Below, piece by piece: positions 41,401 to 54,052 of a stretch of 64,000 nt of DNA; position 1 is the first letter of the stretch; each line of letters starts with the position of its first letter. Below the pieces are notes generated by a model. The model was not told the DNA's origin. It saw only the letters and a program-made list of their open reading frames with translations, and did no database searches. The position numbers and the translations under genes are program-made. The stretch comes from Dillenia suffruticosa (lineage: Eukaryota; Streptophyta; Magnoliopsida; Dilleniales; Dilleniaceae), in the NCBI GenBank assembly GCA_033439265.1, contig JAVTVX010000012.1, positions 6,251,001 through 6,315,000 on the forward strand, written 5' to 3'.

Positions 41401-44400
41401 GAAAACTTTGGTACATGACTGTTTATATAAAATAATGAAGAATGCTTTGGGTTGTAACGGTGACAGTGGGCAGAGAAACTGTCAGTGATCTCTCTACTCA
41501 ATTGTGAGTTGAGGAAAAACAGACCTAGTCAATCAATGAGGCAGCATGCAAAGAATAGTCATGAGGGAGAGCACTAAACAGCCAAAATTGTAAATTGTAT
41601 TTCTTGTAAACTATGCATGAATATAAAGGTTGGTGACTTATTCTCACCGTGAAGATGTTTCATTAACTTCAGTGCTTTCTGTTTTCCTTCTGCTGTTCCC
41701 CAAATTTAAGAGTTCAAGAATCTTGTCCGCAGAGTGAACCTGAATAAGAAGTAAATGTATATCAAGGAGCTAAAAGGATGTGATGTGACTACGTCGCACA
41801 ATGGCAAAAATTATGTGAATTATTTCAGGATAGCTTCAATCTGGATGAGTATCAAGCACACTTAATAAAATCATTAAATTTTCAACACAAAAGGTACTCT
41901 TACAAATGAATTTAATGTAAGAAAGGAAAAAGGATGTCTTAATTGACAGCCCACAACTGACAAATCATGTCTAACATGGAAGATGGATGTTTAAACATAC
42001 ATAAAGTCAAACTAGGAAGAAGAGATGACAATCATCACTTTTAATAGCAACAAATACTCCATCCAGAATGCCAGAACAAGTCAATTCGCCTTTAAGTCAT
42101 TTTAGAGAGGAAAAAAGGAGGGGTAATAAGTACACATCGTTGTTAAGGATATAGTTATAAGCACATAATCTTCTAGAAGTTCTTGATTTACACATTGCTC
42201 ATGGAAGGATTTTGTTAAGGATTCAGAAATTTCCCCAAAGGTTTTCCGCATCCAAGTTTCTCTCCAGGCCCCTCCCTGATGATGCCAAACAGACTCAGAC
42301 ACTGTAGTGGTATTGCTTTGTAACTAAAGGCTATCAGACAAAGATGTCATCCATGTATATGAATACTCTGGAAAATTAAACACAAAGATAGAGCAAGTAT
42401 ATAGTTGGTGAATCTTCAACATCTACTCCTAGCAAAACTACTATTTCCCTTGTCCATGTTAGATCTTCAAACAAAATCCCACCATTTGACTTGTTCACGT
42501 TAGGACATTATTCACTTAAATATAATTTTAAATGATATGCAAACACAAAAAGGACCTAAGAGGGACCACCCAAGTACGTGAACATCAATATTCACCTCAA
42601 AACACATTAGCACTATGAACTATGATGTATCCAATTTTGCATTTCAAGCATCACTGACATGAAGGGAGAAAAAAAAAATTGATGTGATGCTTCCAACTAA
42701 GTTTTAAGGGAGAGAACAACCTTTATACATCTTAACCCGGCAACAGTAATTCCTTGTTCTGGGTCCTCCCGGAGATCCAAATGACCAGATGACTTTTCAA
42801 GTAAATCATAGATAACCTGGATCAAAAATAAAAAAAAAAATCAAAAATCAAAAATAAAATTAAAATAGTTTCCTTTGGCTCATAAAAAAAATTAAATAAA
42901 ATAATAATAATTAAAAAAAAAAACATAAATGATAGAATGCCCTACTTCATTGTAGACTTCAAGGTAAGAACAAGTAACTTCAAACTCATCAGAGGTTGTG
43001 TCCCCTTTGATTAGATCAAAGATGGTGTGTAAGCTGAGAACCATGAGTCCAGGATCATCTTGGGTCCCAACCATAGTGTATGTTTTACCACTGAAACAAG
43101 TTTAGTGAACGTAAGAACTTGAATCATTTTCCTATGAAGAAAACTTACTGATAGGCTAGTACAAAAGCAGTTAAATATACCTATTACATAAAGGAGTGAA
43201 GTTAAATATACTTATAGACATTATAATATTTCACATTGACAAGCAATGTGAACAGTAATTACATTCGATCCTTCTTTTGTTTGTTTAATATCCAACATTT
43301 GCATCATCATCTAGAAGTGCCTCACTAGCATACCATTTCTCAACTCTTGAACAGAAATGAACCAAACAAAGCATAATGTGGACACCTTGCATGATAGGCA
43401 GATCTTATGCCTTGCAGACATCCCTTTCGAACAAAGAAACAATAATAGAAACAGTACAATAAAGACATTATGTCACTTATTATGTAACTTTGGAGCTCCA
43501 CAACTGCAAGGTGGGGCAGGGAAGGCAATGAAGATGCAGACGATCAAATATAACCTCCCACAGTGAACACCAATGGCAGGTCTAAATAACACATGCAGAC
43601 ACACAAAATTCTCTTCCTCAATATTGCTTTAGATCCCTAAAATGCTAGCAATTCAATGATCATATCCACATAGGAATGCCAATAATGCCATGTCCCACAA
43701 GGAGATCACTAAATAGCGATTCATTTATGGTCCCAAAAACGTCTCCAATAAAATTTACATTCGCTGATCACATAGCAAGTGGAACAGCCACACACACAGA
43801 ATTCTCCCTGGATTTGACTTTCAAGAACATACTAGCTGCAACTTTGCCAACCAATAAAATCTATGCACAATATCCATATAAATGATACACATAATCAGCT
43901 TCCATTTGAGAGACTGTAAAAAACTTCATATGCCACATTTTACAGCTCCCTTGTAATTTTTTCTACATTAATTATTCAATATTTTAAACTGCTAGAAAGT
44001 ACATAGCCAATATTTTTGGCCTTACACTAGAAAGGCTCAATTGATATGCTTGAATTTTAAAGGGACATGAGCATTTTGTATCACTGAAAATGTGAAGTCC
44101 CTAGCAGAAACTTCAACAAATGTATGATACCATAACCCAATGGATAAATGACAACGTCATGCAGTAGATACTTATTGCAAAAAATTGCAATGTAATCTAC
44201 TCTCTTATTTTTAGTTATAGAAGTGAAGAAATTTTTAAAAATTCGAGGCATTTTCAGTAATTTATTGGAAACAAGAAAGATTATTATAAAATAGATCTTT
44301 CTTCTCAAGTATGGTCATTAATCTCATGTACCTTCCAGTTGAACCATATGCAAAGACTGTTGCATTGAGACCCTGAACAACACCAGAAATTGTAGAAGAT

Positions 44401-45608
44401 ATACTTCTCTTGTAAACATCCTGTACAATGACACACCAGGCAAAAGCAAATAATCATTCATCTCAAAACACGAGGAGACTAAAATTTGATCAGTTGTAGG
44501 GAATCTTGACTCGAGGATTATGCACAGGGACCACTTTCAAGAAAATTCGCTTTTCCAGTTTTATTTCCAAAGGATGACAATATTGGGAACTTGTGTCAAG
44601 CTTCCAACTTGCTTAACCAGAAAATAACATTTTGAACAGGCAACATTGCTTTATTCAAGTGATGCAGCTTCAACTTTGTAAGTACACATTAAATTAATCA
44701 ACTAACAAAATAAAGTTCATGAAGTATGAATTTGACGAGCCAACCATAAGAACAGATACGACCTATGAAGCACAAACATGCACATGACAAGACACGAACA
44801 CTGCACTGCAAAAAAATTATTTTAAAAATTTTTAGACCATTGTAAATTACAATGTGTCATATTGTCTTGTATCCAAAGCACATGTTTGATATGGACTAGA
44901 CACATACAAGCTCATTTCCAGAAACATCCTTGCAACATAAAACACTACTAAAACTTGTAGTACACACGGTGCTAACATCACATGAATTAAAACCCCATTA
45001 ACGCTCGCCGAACATTCATATTCTTCATCAGCTAAACACATTTTTTCCAACTTGATATCTGATTTACGAACTACTATTGGTCTCAATTTTCACAAGCCTC
45101 ATAATTTGATTGCCAAGATAAGACAATCCCCATAAAACATGTAATGAAGTAAAATGTGATACCAGATTGGTCGAGTCAGGAGCAAATGCATAATCAAATG
45201 AATACTTCTTCTCCTTGGTACGATTTTGTACTCGATCAAGATAGTTCTTGGACAGATCAGGATCTAACACAAGAACTTCCTGCAATTTCCATCCAAAATC
45301 AATTGCATTTGCAACATATTCCCGCCAAAAAAAAAAAGAAAAAAGAAAAAATAACATATATATATTTTCAAGAAATTCATGGCCAAACTAACCAACCAAC
45401 CTTCTCATTGATCACACGAACAATGTCACGGCTTCTTTGCCGTTCTCTCTCTGATAAAGGCCTGCATTTCACAGCAACCTGAGGAATTCACGATTAGAAA
45501 ATTTCCAAAAAAAAAATATAAATAAAAAAAAAATTAGAAAAAAAATCAAGAACAATTTACCGAAAGAGTAGTAGTCTTTTTGGAAGCTGGAGCTCGAATT
45601 GTCGGCAT
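38421..45608 (-). CDS. KIN8B: Kinesin-8 family motor protein, KIN-8B type
   Basis: Fifteen coding exons: 45561-45608, 45401-45478, 45163-45279, 44332-44420, 42946-43090, 42721-42816, 41648-41739, 40956-41057, 40712-40858, 40482-40632, 40171-40233, 39852-40088, 39488-39592, 39291-39404, 38421-38951. All have GT/AG borders and phases that close, giving 704 aa. The N-terminal motor (about 14-355) has the P-loop GSTGSGKT (107-114), switch I NETSSRSH (217-224) and switch II LVDLAGSER (250-258). Neck/coiled coil spans about 356-560 (e.g. [18 protein letters not shown]). Sequence closely follows the plant KIN-8B type, with start [15 protein letters not shown] and tail GITIEDW and EEHHSSYY. Kinesin-8 motors move to microtubule plus ends and affect their dynamics. 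The frame stops at a TGA after HFYPQT; from memory Arabidopsis KIN-8B extends about 100 residues further, so the tail may be truncated or lineage-specific. Confidence 0.94.
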
Positions 45609-46154
45609 TTTTCTTTCATCTACATTAGCTTCCAAACCTAACCTCACTGCACCGCAATACTCGAAATCGACATCATGGAAAAACCAAAACCTAACCTTAA
45701 AAATCCCCCGCCCACCCCAAAAAGGTTTGAAACACAAAACCCTTAAAAACCCTAAGGAAAAAGAGCCATTCCTCCACAAGAAAATTAACAAAAAATCAAA
45801 AATCAAAAATCAAAAAAGGAAACGACATACCTGCTAATCTCCAAAAAAAAACTGGAAATTGCTTGAAGAAAGCTGTAAGAAACAATGTCTGGGGAAGAAG
45901 ATTCTTTAACAATGTTAGAGAGAGAAACAAAAAAAAAAAAAGAAAGGAAGAGAGGGAGAAGAAATGTTTTGGTTAATATTTATTCATTTTATTGGGGTGT
46001 TTTTGTTTTTGGGGTGTCTTGTCTTGCCGTTGGTTGGGCTGGTCGTGGTGGTGGTTGCTGATTGTCTGATGAGCTGGGCTTTATAACTCGGACCATCTCG
46101 ATCGTTCAATTTCTCAGGCTCAGTCAAAATGTCCAAGTTTTGTCTGTATATAGC

Positions 46155-46155
<1 letters not shown>

Positions 46156-46188
<33 letters not shown>
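46156..46188. repeat. (GA)n microsatellite
   Basis: About 33 bp of GA repeats upstream of the kinesin gene. Confidence 0.95.
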
Positions 46189-46191
<3 letters not shown>

Positions 46192-46610
46192 TCTCTCTCT
46201 AAAAAATTGACTTACTACAAAGGTAACCGAGTCTAACTAACGACATGGTCAATTGTACGTATGGCGTTTTGTTTTGGTAGATGAATGATTTTGTGGTTTG
46301 TTTTTCTTTTCAATTCAATCATTTTCCTTTTTCTTAGACTTCCTACGTTGATGGGGTCAACCTTCTTTTACTCTTTTTGTCCATTTTGGAAAGTTCCTAT
46401 TTATGATTCAGGGGTGATCACCAAATCCAATCCCCCCCCCCCAAAATCCAAATTTCTCCTTAGGTTCAAAATCATCAAAAAAAAAAAAAAAGGTGGGCTA
46501 AATTGTTTAGCCAGAGGTGGTTTTGGTGAATTAAAAAATTTTTTATTCACAAAATAACTTAAATGCTCTTAAATAATACAAGATTGATCTTACCTCTTTA
46601 ACTCTAAAGT

Positions 46611-46611
<1 letters not shown>

Positions 46612-46697
<86 letters not shown>
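46612..46697. repeat. Compound (GT)n-(GA)n microsatellite
   Basis: GT units to about 46635 followed by a long GA tract with one AAG interruption near 46656. Confidence 0.95.
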
Positions 46698-46700
<3 letters not shown>

Positions 46701-47130
46701 AAGAATAGTTTAGAGAGAAAAATAAAATTAAAATGAGATGAATAAATAAAAAATTTGGAGTTAGAGAAAAAAATTACAGAGAAGGGTTTATGAGGAGACA
46801 ATCTAGTAGTATAAATCTTTCTTCTCCAACTTATTGATTTCAAATTTAAAATTTTATATAATAAAAAAAAATTACAGAAAATGTGAATGACACAAATAAG
46901 GAAATTTTGGTTCTGTGGGGGACAGTATAGTCATTCAAGCATTAGAAAGGGTGAGAATGAGGTCCATATTGCATATCCGTGAGCACTGCCGTCATTTCGT
47001 GAAGGGACAAATTGTGATTCAACAAAATCACCTATGACCTATACAATTTTTTTTTTTTTCAATTATCATTTTTAAGATCAAGATCAGTGATTTAAATTTT
47101 AGATGTCGGGAATCATGATTGCACTTTAAA

Positions 47131-47715
47131 TATGAAAATATAAATTCTGAATTTAAATTCCAACTTGTGAATTTGATGTATCAAGGAAGAAAGGTTTCCT
47201 GATTTTGACACTCACATGGAGCGATATTGGGGCCATATTCCTGTTTCTTCCACGAGGGGTACCGACGAGTTTGACCTGATCCAACTTATTTGAGTTTAAA
47301 TAAAAAAGAAAAAATGAGGGAGAAGTTTTGTTAAGGAAAACTCTCAACCTCCCTTCCATTTGAATTCTAGCAATGAAGGTTTTTTGAAATGAGATAGACA
47401 TGCATGAATATGTAAAAAGAGATTAACATTTCTATTTTAGATTTAGAGGAATAAGAAAAGAAAGTATTGGTTGATCGTTTTGTATGGATTTTGTTACAAT
47501 TAAAAGCATTTGATTGTTGGAAATTGAAATTGTTTCATTTATGACAGTTTTAGGATTATTTATGTTTCACTGTCTCAAAGAAAGTCAGGAGTTTTGAATT
47601 TAAATTCCAAAACAACATGTCACAAAGTGAATTTGATGTATCAAGGAAGAAAGATTTCTTGATTTTGACACTCACATGTAGCGATACTGGGGCCATATTC
47701 CTTTTTCTTCCTTTC
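47131..47715 (-). repeat. Direct repeat of an unidentified protein-like segment
   Basis: Two ~100-bp blocks (about 47144-47252 and 47593-47715) share GAATTTGATGTATCAAGGAA and GATTTTGACACTCACATG. On the minus strand both encode nearly the same peptide: NMAPISLHVSVKIRKPFFLD and NMAPVSLHVSVKIKKSFFLD, each followed by TSNS. Several differences are conservative at the protein level. I do not recognise the family; a duplicated gene or transposon fragment is possible. Confidence 0.6.
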
Positions 47716-49289
47716 TCATTTTTCATTTTCGTGATTGCCAACTATGATCTAATAACAATGAAAACAATTTGAGATAAAAAAGAATCCAATTTTATTGCAT
47801 GAAAAATCAACAAAATGTTTCAATCCTTTTCCCATGAACATGGTAAGATTTTGAGTAACATGCAACTTTAATAATAATCATGCCGTCCAAGTAAGGCTAA
47901 CGGGGACTGAATTGGGTTAAACAATTCTTAATTTACTGTTAGAAAGTATATTCCTTTTTCTTTCTTTATTTTTTTTGGTTATACAGAGATTCGAATATGG
48001 AATTATCAGGTTGGGAGAGGGGATTATGACCATTAGATTATTCCCTTGAGGATTTCTTTCTGTTTTCCTAGAGCGCTTTCCTAAATCACTTTTCAAATCT
48101 GATTTCTTTAGTAAAATAAGTGAAAGGACAACCAACAGCCCACACTAAGCGTGATTTTGTTTATGTAATTCCCCACATGCCACTATATAATCTTCAGCCA
48201 TAGCTTGTTCTAGATTTTGCATGGATTCACCTGTTAAAGTGTGGTTTACAAATTTAAAAATTTTGAGTATGAATCTGAATTTTAAAATCGAATCCTCATG
48301 TATCAGTATCAAAATTAAAACTCATTATATTATGGAGGATACTATGTTTTCAGGTTAAATTCAATTTGTTTTACACAACATTTATATCACAAATAAATCT
48401 AAAATCTTGACGTTACAAAGCTAAACTTGGTTTCCCTCCAAGTAGCAAGGTAGATTACAATCAAAACTTATTACCATTATTTTTTTGGGGGGAGGGGGGG
48501 AAGTAACTTCTTATCATTACTGAGCTTCCCAAGAAGATCAACAATCGAACATTCATAAGCAATCATAAATGATAAAATGTTTCCACATGTATACACTGCC
48601 AAATTGCAGCTCTTCCATGCATTTTAATGCTTTTAATACTCTCTCTCTCTCTCTCTGAGTTCTGAGGTAGAGTTATTCTTAGGTCCCACATGTTAAATTG
48701 AGGATCAGATCTTAAGGTCATGCAGATTGCAATGCATGGAGTGAATGGAGTGTAGTGGAGTGGGACACACACACACACACACACCGCCACTTTAATTCTC
48801 TAAAAAATAAAAAATAAAAGATAAAAGATACAATTTTTTTTATAAATTATTAACATTCCGTAGTTATTAAATTTGAACGAACCGATTTTAAAATAAGTTG
48901 ATTTCTTAATAAATAAATTTTTTTCAAAATTTTTTTTATATATACAAAATTTAAATTTAAAATTTTATTTAAAGATATTAATATCTAATTATTGGGTCAA
49001 CAACAACTCGGATATATTCTTATTGTGCTTAGGAGATAGGTTTTGTTTGGTCTTATGTGATTGAGGAATTAATGATCGGCTCGGAGACAATATGATCCAA
49101 TATGATTGACTATTGGTTCCAACACTTTGTTTGTCTCACCCAAACCTTTTCAAATCCCATGTGCAAGGGTTGCACCATGACAAGTCATTAATGTTGGAGT
49201 CGAGATTAATACCATGCATGAGTTTCAAATAATACTTGACATTACCTATTAACCATGTTTTGATTAGTGTCATGCACTCTCAAATTATT

Positions 49290-49490
49290 ATTTTTTTTGT
49301 ACTTAGACTCGGTCTATCATTCAGTGTGTGAAATTTCGTTTTGACTAATTCGAGTCGACCCGACTAAGATTCCTCTTGACATAGGAGTCTCCCAACGTAA
49401 TCGACTCAATGTTCAAGTCGCAAGTTAAACTCGTGATCTTAATTAAAAAATACAACGACCTACCCGCTACACCAACTATCCATTGGTTGT
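49290..49490 (-). mobile_element. SINE copy, minus strand
   Basis: In reverse complement: GATAGTTGGTGTAGCGGGTA head, TTAATTAAGATCACGAGTTT, AACTTGCGACTTGAACATTG, GATTACGTTGGGAGACTCC, CGAATTAGTCAAAACGAAAT, and an A-rich end (poly-T at about 49290-49298 on the plus strand). Confidence 0.65.
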
Positions 49491-50129
49491 ACTCTGAAAT
49501 TATGATATTTAATATCTTTACATCATTAACACTTAAATTTTACCCTAAAAGTTTATAAATTTGTCAAAGTTATAATTTATGAGAAAAATTTATTTCTTAT
49601 TTTTCTCAACCAAATTTTCTAAATTCTTTTTCAAATTTGATAACTCCCTATGAAAAGCTCAACTTGTTTTTATTTTGTTTTATTTCATTTATAAAATTTT
49701 TTGATTTATTATAGAAAGTGTAAAATTCTATAATTGAAATTAGATTTATTTAAAAAGGAGCTAAGATTGTTATTATATTAAAATTTTCCCATTTTGTATT
49801 GAAAAATAACCTAATTTTGGTGGATTACATTTTCAACTTTTTGCAACGAAGCCTTTCTAATGCCGCATTTGCTCCCACTTGGATTCAAACTAGATGAGCC
49901 TTATTTTTTCTCAGAAATTCATCCACGAAATTTCCTTACATATGTGATTGACAAGTGGGAAATAACTAGATTTCAAGGGGGAAAAAGGGGGCAAATGCTT
50001 ATACCGTTTATACTACTCTGTCTCTCTTTCTCTCTCTCAGGCACCCTCGTTGAGCTTGATGAGGGAACCTAATTTCTATTGCTATCATTGGGGTACTGAG
50101 GCACAACTCAATGCAATAAGAAATTAATG

Positions 50130-50268
50130 GATAAGAGTGATAGATCGTTTAATCAAATTTCGTGATTGAAATTTGAGAATGAAAAAAAATTATATTAAGA
50201 AAACTGTCCCATAAAATGAGCTTAAGATACCGGTCAGTATAATACCCAAAAAAAAAAAAAAAAAAAAA
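50130..50268 (+). mobile_element. Partial SINE copy
   Basis: GATAGATCGTTTAATCAAAT head, TTAAGAAAACTGTCCCATAA, then GATACCGGTCAGTATAATAC and a 21-bp poly-A run. The central GAATTAGTCG block is deleted. Confidence 0.5.
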
Positions 50269-51188
50269 ACACTAGTGGAAGCATAATGTACACACACATC
50301 TAAAATTCTAAACGAATCATTGTAACAAAAAATAATAATAATAATAATTCTAAACGAATCGTTACAGAAACAACTAAGTAAATGGTTGGCCTTGTACCAA
50401 TGACCGGGAGAGTCAATCCCTATTACTTAAGAGGTGGTAAGAGGTAGTAAGAGGGTAACGAGTAAAATATCACTCTCATATAATTTTACCCTCTTTTAAA
50501 TATGTTTGACAAAAAAATAATAAATAATGTCGTTCTCTTTTGTTGGATGATTTTTTTTCCTAAAAATTATTACTGAAAAAAATTATCAAAAATGTAAATT
50601 TCTCCTAATTCAACTACACAATGAGAATGAACAATTTCTATGAGAATAAATTTTGTTTCTCAAGTTGTTACTCTTTTGCCACACATCGTTAGGGTTGGAA
50701 TAACCAAGCTTGGTGTGGAAGAGGAGTATGGAACACAAACATAACAAAGTATGAAACACTTGTGACAAACATATAAACATCAAATTCAGACCATACTCTA
50801 TATACAGCCATGAAGTGCTTTTCTGTCTGATGAAACTATACAACGAAAGAACACAATAATAACAATAATTTTTGCCAGAATTCCTTGTACTAACGTGTAG
50901 AAAGTTAATGTATAAGGTCATGTTTACCCACCTTGCCTGTAACAGAGTTGAGCAGAAACATTGCATTATCTATGCTCTGCCTCCATGAATTATGCGTCGA
51001 TCTCACAAATTCCCAACCAACATAACTACAGAATGCTTGTAAAGAATGCAGGACTTCAACTGTATTACCAACCAACAAACAGATGAGTATGTAATTGCTG
51101 CGTGAGCAGATACGAACACATCATTGAAGGCTGGGTTCCACCATTACAGAGGCATTGTTGCTTTTGACAACTTTGTAGGAGTCACGGT

Positions 51189-54011
51189 TCAGCCATGCTG
51201 TATCACTGCCTCATCTTCAAGTAAGGGCTTCCTGGTGGCTTTGCCAATCGTGGATACTTGATCCTCTTCATCAAACTTGTCCACACTATTTATGAAGACC
51301 CCTGTAAAAAAAGGTTTATATCAAGAGATCTTGTTATATATGAGATCTGAAGGTAGTACAAAGCATAAGTTGCTTTTCATGTGTCATTAATGGACGTATG
51401 ACATATATGTACATTCATATATGAGATGTCTTTTTTTCTTCCCAAGTGATAGGTTCAGCCACATGCATGCTTGGCATTATGCTTTCCACAGAAGAATGGT
51501 AATTCTGATGTTTGGCGTAGAATACACAATAAGATGAGTATCTACTGTCAGAAAATCAAGCTAGAATGACATGGGGATGCAATGTAAGTCATCTAGAAAT
51601 GGTTTTCCAATAAGAAGGCCCTTCATCAAATATAAGGGAATTAAGTTGCAAGTAAACTTTCACAAAAATGAAAAACAATGGAGAGGAAAAAATAAAAGAA
51701 AAATGATAAAACAAAATACTTTAGATAGCCAGTTAGAACTCATGTAAAGTACAGATATATGTATGAGTAGTGAAGCCACACACAGAGTGAGCCATGCTAT
51801 TTTAGAGCAAGGTTGTTAAACTCAGGATTCTGCCTTAGATTATAGGGATGGTTCTAAAAATCGGATCATGATTAGTAAGAATCTACTTTTAAAGAAAAAC
51901 TAATGATAAAAACAGGAGAGAAAAAAGCCAGTAGTAACAAATGCCTAAAATAATATCAAAATTTGTTAATTAGAATCCTGTTTAACACCAAAGATACATA
52001 AGATCCTGTCTGAAGCACTGATACATAATTATGCTCATTAACAAAAATGAAACAATGGATGAGCAAAAGTTCTTCAAACACCAAATGCAGACATAAGTAG
52101 TCATTTTCAAATCTAATGACAGATAACCCTGAGATCAAATGGATGACTACTTGAAAGAAAAAAAATTACAGCCAAATGTTGATCTAAACAACACACAAAC
52201 TATAGATGGCACAGAAAAGCTAAAATTTGAAATCTAAAGTAAGAAGGCAGTAACAGTTAGGAAAAGGCCTAGGTTGGCTTAAAAATATATATATATACCA
52301 AAATAAGTATCCAAAATGGTCTTTGTTGCAATGGAACAAGTTGAAGAGAGAAACAAAGCACAATCTGGAAAAAGCAAAAAGGAGAAAAAAAAAACAAAAC
52401 AAAGAAGTTTCTGAAGACCAAAGAAGACAGAGGAGAGCAGAAAAATGCGAAGAACCTACACAGTTCTGGTAGTGAACATTAAAAAAATTAATTTTGGCAG
52501 AACTTCTCACCTCTCTCGAGCCTCTTGAATTTCCGGTCCATTGACCCATTGAATCGCAGACCTAAGCTTATATAGAACTAAAGGGTATCCATTTTTTTTT
52601 CATTTAACCTCACCTTTTATGCCCAAAAGTAGGTCGTTTTTTTAACTAAAAAAGGCCCAGCTAATGTGGGCAAAACAGGGAAATAGAACCGCCTGTGGGT
52701 CAAGATTCTAACAACTTTACAACTGAAATCATGATCTTACAATGCCTTAACCTTCCAAAAAATTCTCTGGTGTTTTGAATCGTTTTGCTTTTTTTGGGTC
52801 ATAGAATCATACGAGTGGAGTTGTGAGTTTAACAACCCTGTTTGTGAAAGCCAGTTCACTCTTGAATTCTAAATTTAGGTGATCTATTTACTTAAAATGT
52901 ACATATGACACTCATTCAGGATGGTTTTTATCTCCATATCCGATGGGAAAGTCCATACGACCATGGACAAAGTTTTGGGAGATGTTCAACTCGTAAGTAA
53001 ATTAGCAGTTTCCCATCACAAAGTTTTGAATGCCAATTTTTAACACTTTGTACTGGTTTTAAGATGCTAACGATTTAATGAAAGTTGCTGCTACACTGTG
53101 GGACAAAACTCAAAATAAGCACAGACTAGGATACAAAAAGCCATATCTGATACATACCTACAAACCAAAATCCAGCTGCAAGGAACAAAACTGATGTCAA
53201 AATGAGTGCAGTTTCCCTCCAACTATTTACTTTATCCTGTTAACCAAATAAAGTAAACAAGAAGTCAAGATCTCAATTGTCAAATATGTAGTAACAAAAG
53301 GCAAAAAAATAAGGCAAGCCAGGGAAATTAAAGTTGAAGAATGTCACTAAAACTGAGAAAAGAAAACACAACTGTGTCAATAAGTTAGAGAGAAAAAATT
53401 CTCCCATAAAGTGTTGCCTATAATCATATTCACAATTAACATTCAATTTAAGGCACTGAAAAATCCATTGGGGGTGGACTTGGGGTGTACTTGTGGACTT
53501 GGTAGCATCATGAGTCAATGCATGATTCCACCACTCTGAATTTTTCACTTTAATTGGGTTGTGGGCCCCCCACCCCCTCATTTTTCTTTTGAGATTCAGA
53601 ACTAGCCTTATGAGTTTCAGGCCCTACATAACGTAACAGCCACTTTACAAGTTTCAGCCCTAATAAAACATAATGGGCAGGGCAGCCCACTCCGAGGCTA
53701 GTAAAGGGGGAAAAAAAAGCACCAAACTCCTTTAGGTTCGGTGGTCGGGCATTCTACCCCCTTAAGTAGAGGTCTCGAGTTCGAACTCTGAAAATGGAGA
53801 AAAATGACTTGGGAGAATCAACCCCTCAATGGGCCTCACAGTGTTCGGACCGGATTAATCGGACAAAACCCGGATACCAGTTGGTGAAAACCCAAAAAAA
53901 ATAATAATAAAGGGAAAAAATGGGTATATTAACTCTTTTGCTCAATTTAGGACTCACTCAACTGCCATCTATAAAGAGAACAAGGATCCAGAGGAAGGAT
54001 GAAGGGACTGA

Positions 54012-54052
<41 letters not shown>

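Larger units (their letters stand above)
45609..51188. other. Intergenic region between the kinesin promoter and the transporter 3' end
   Basis: 45609-46100 should contain the kinesin 5' UTR and promoter. Then microsatellites (46156-46188, 46612-46697, 48767-48783), an unidentified direct repeat (47131-47715), SINE-like copies (49290-49490, 50130-50268) and AT-rich DNA. About 50600-51188 is probably the transporter 3' UTR. No complete gene found. Confidence 0.65.

Noticed and set aside
45156..45482. 108-codon plus-strand frame
   Set aside because: Antisense to kinesin exons 2 and 3.
53731..53800. Possible tRNA gene
   Set aside because: Only A/B-box-like remnants, no cloverleaf, and the context is that of a SINE head.
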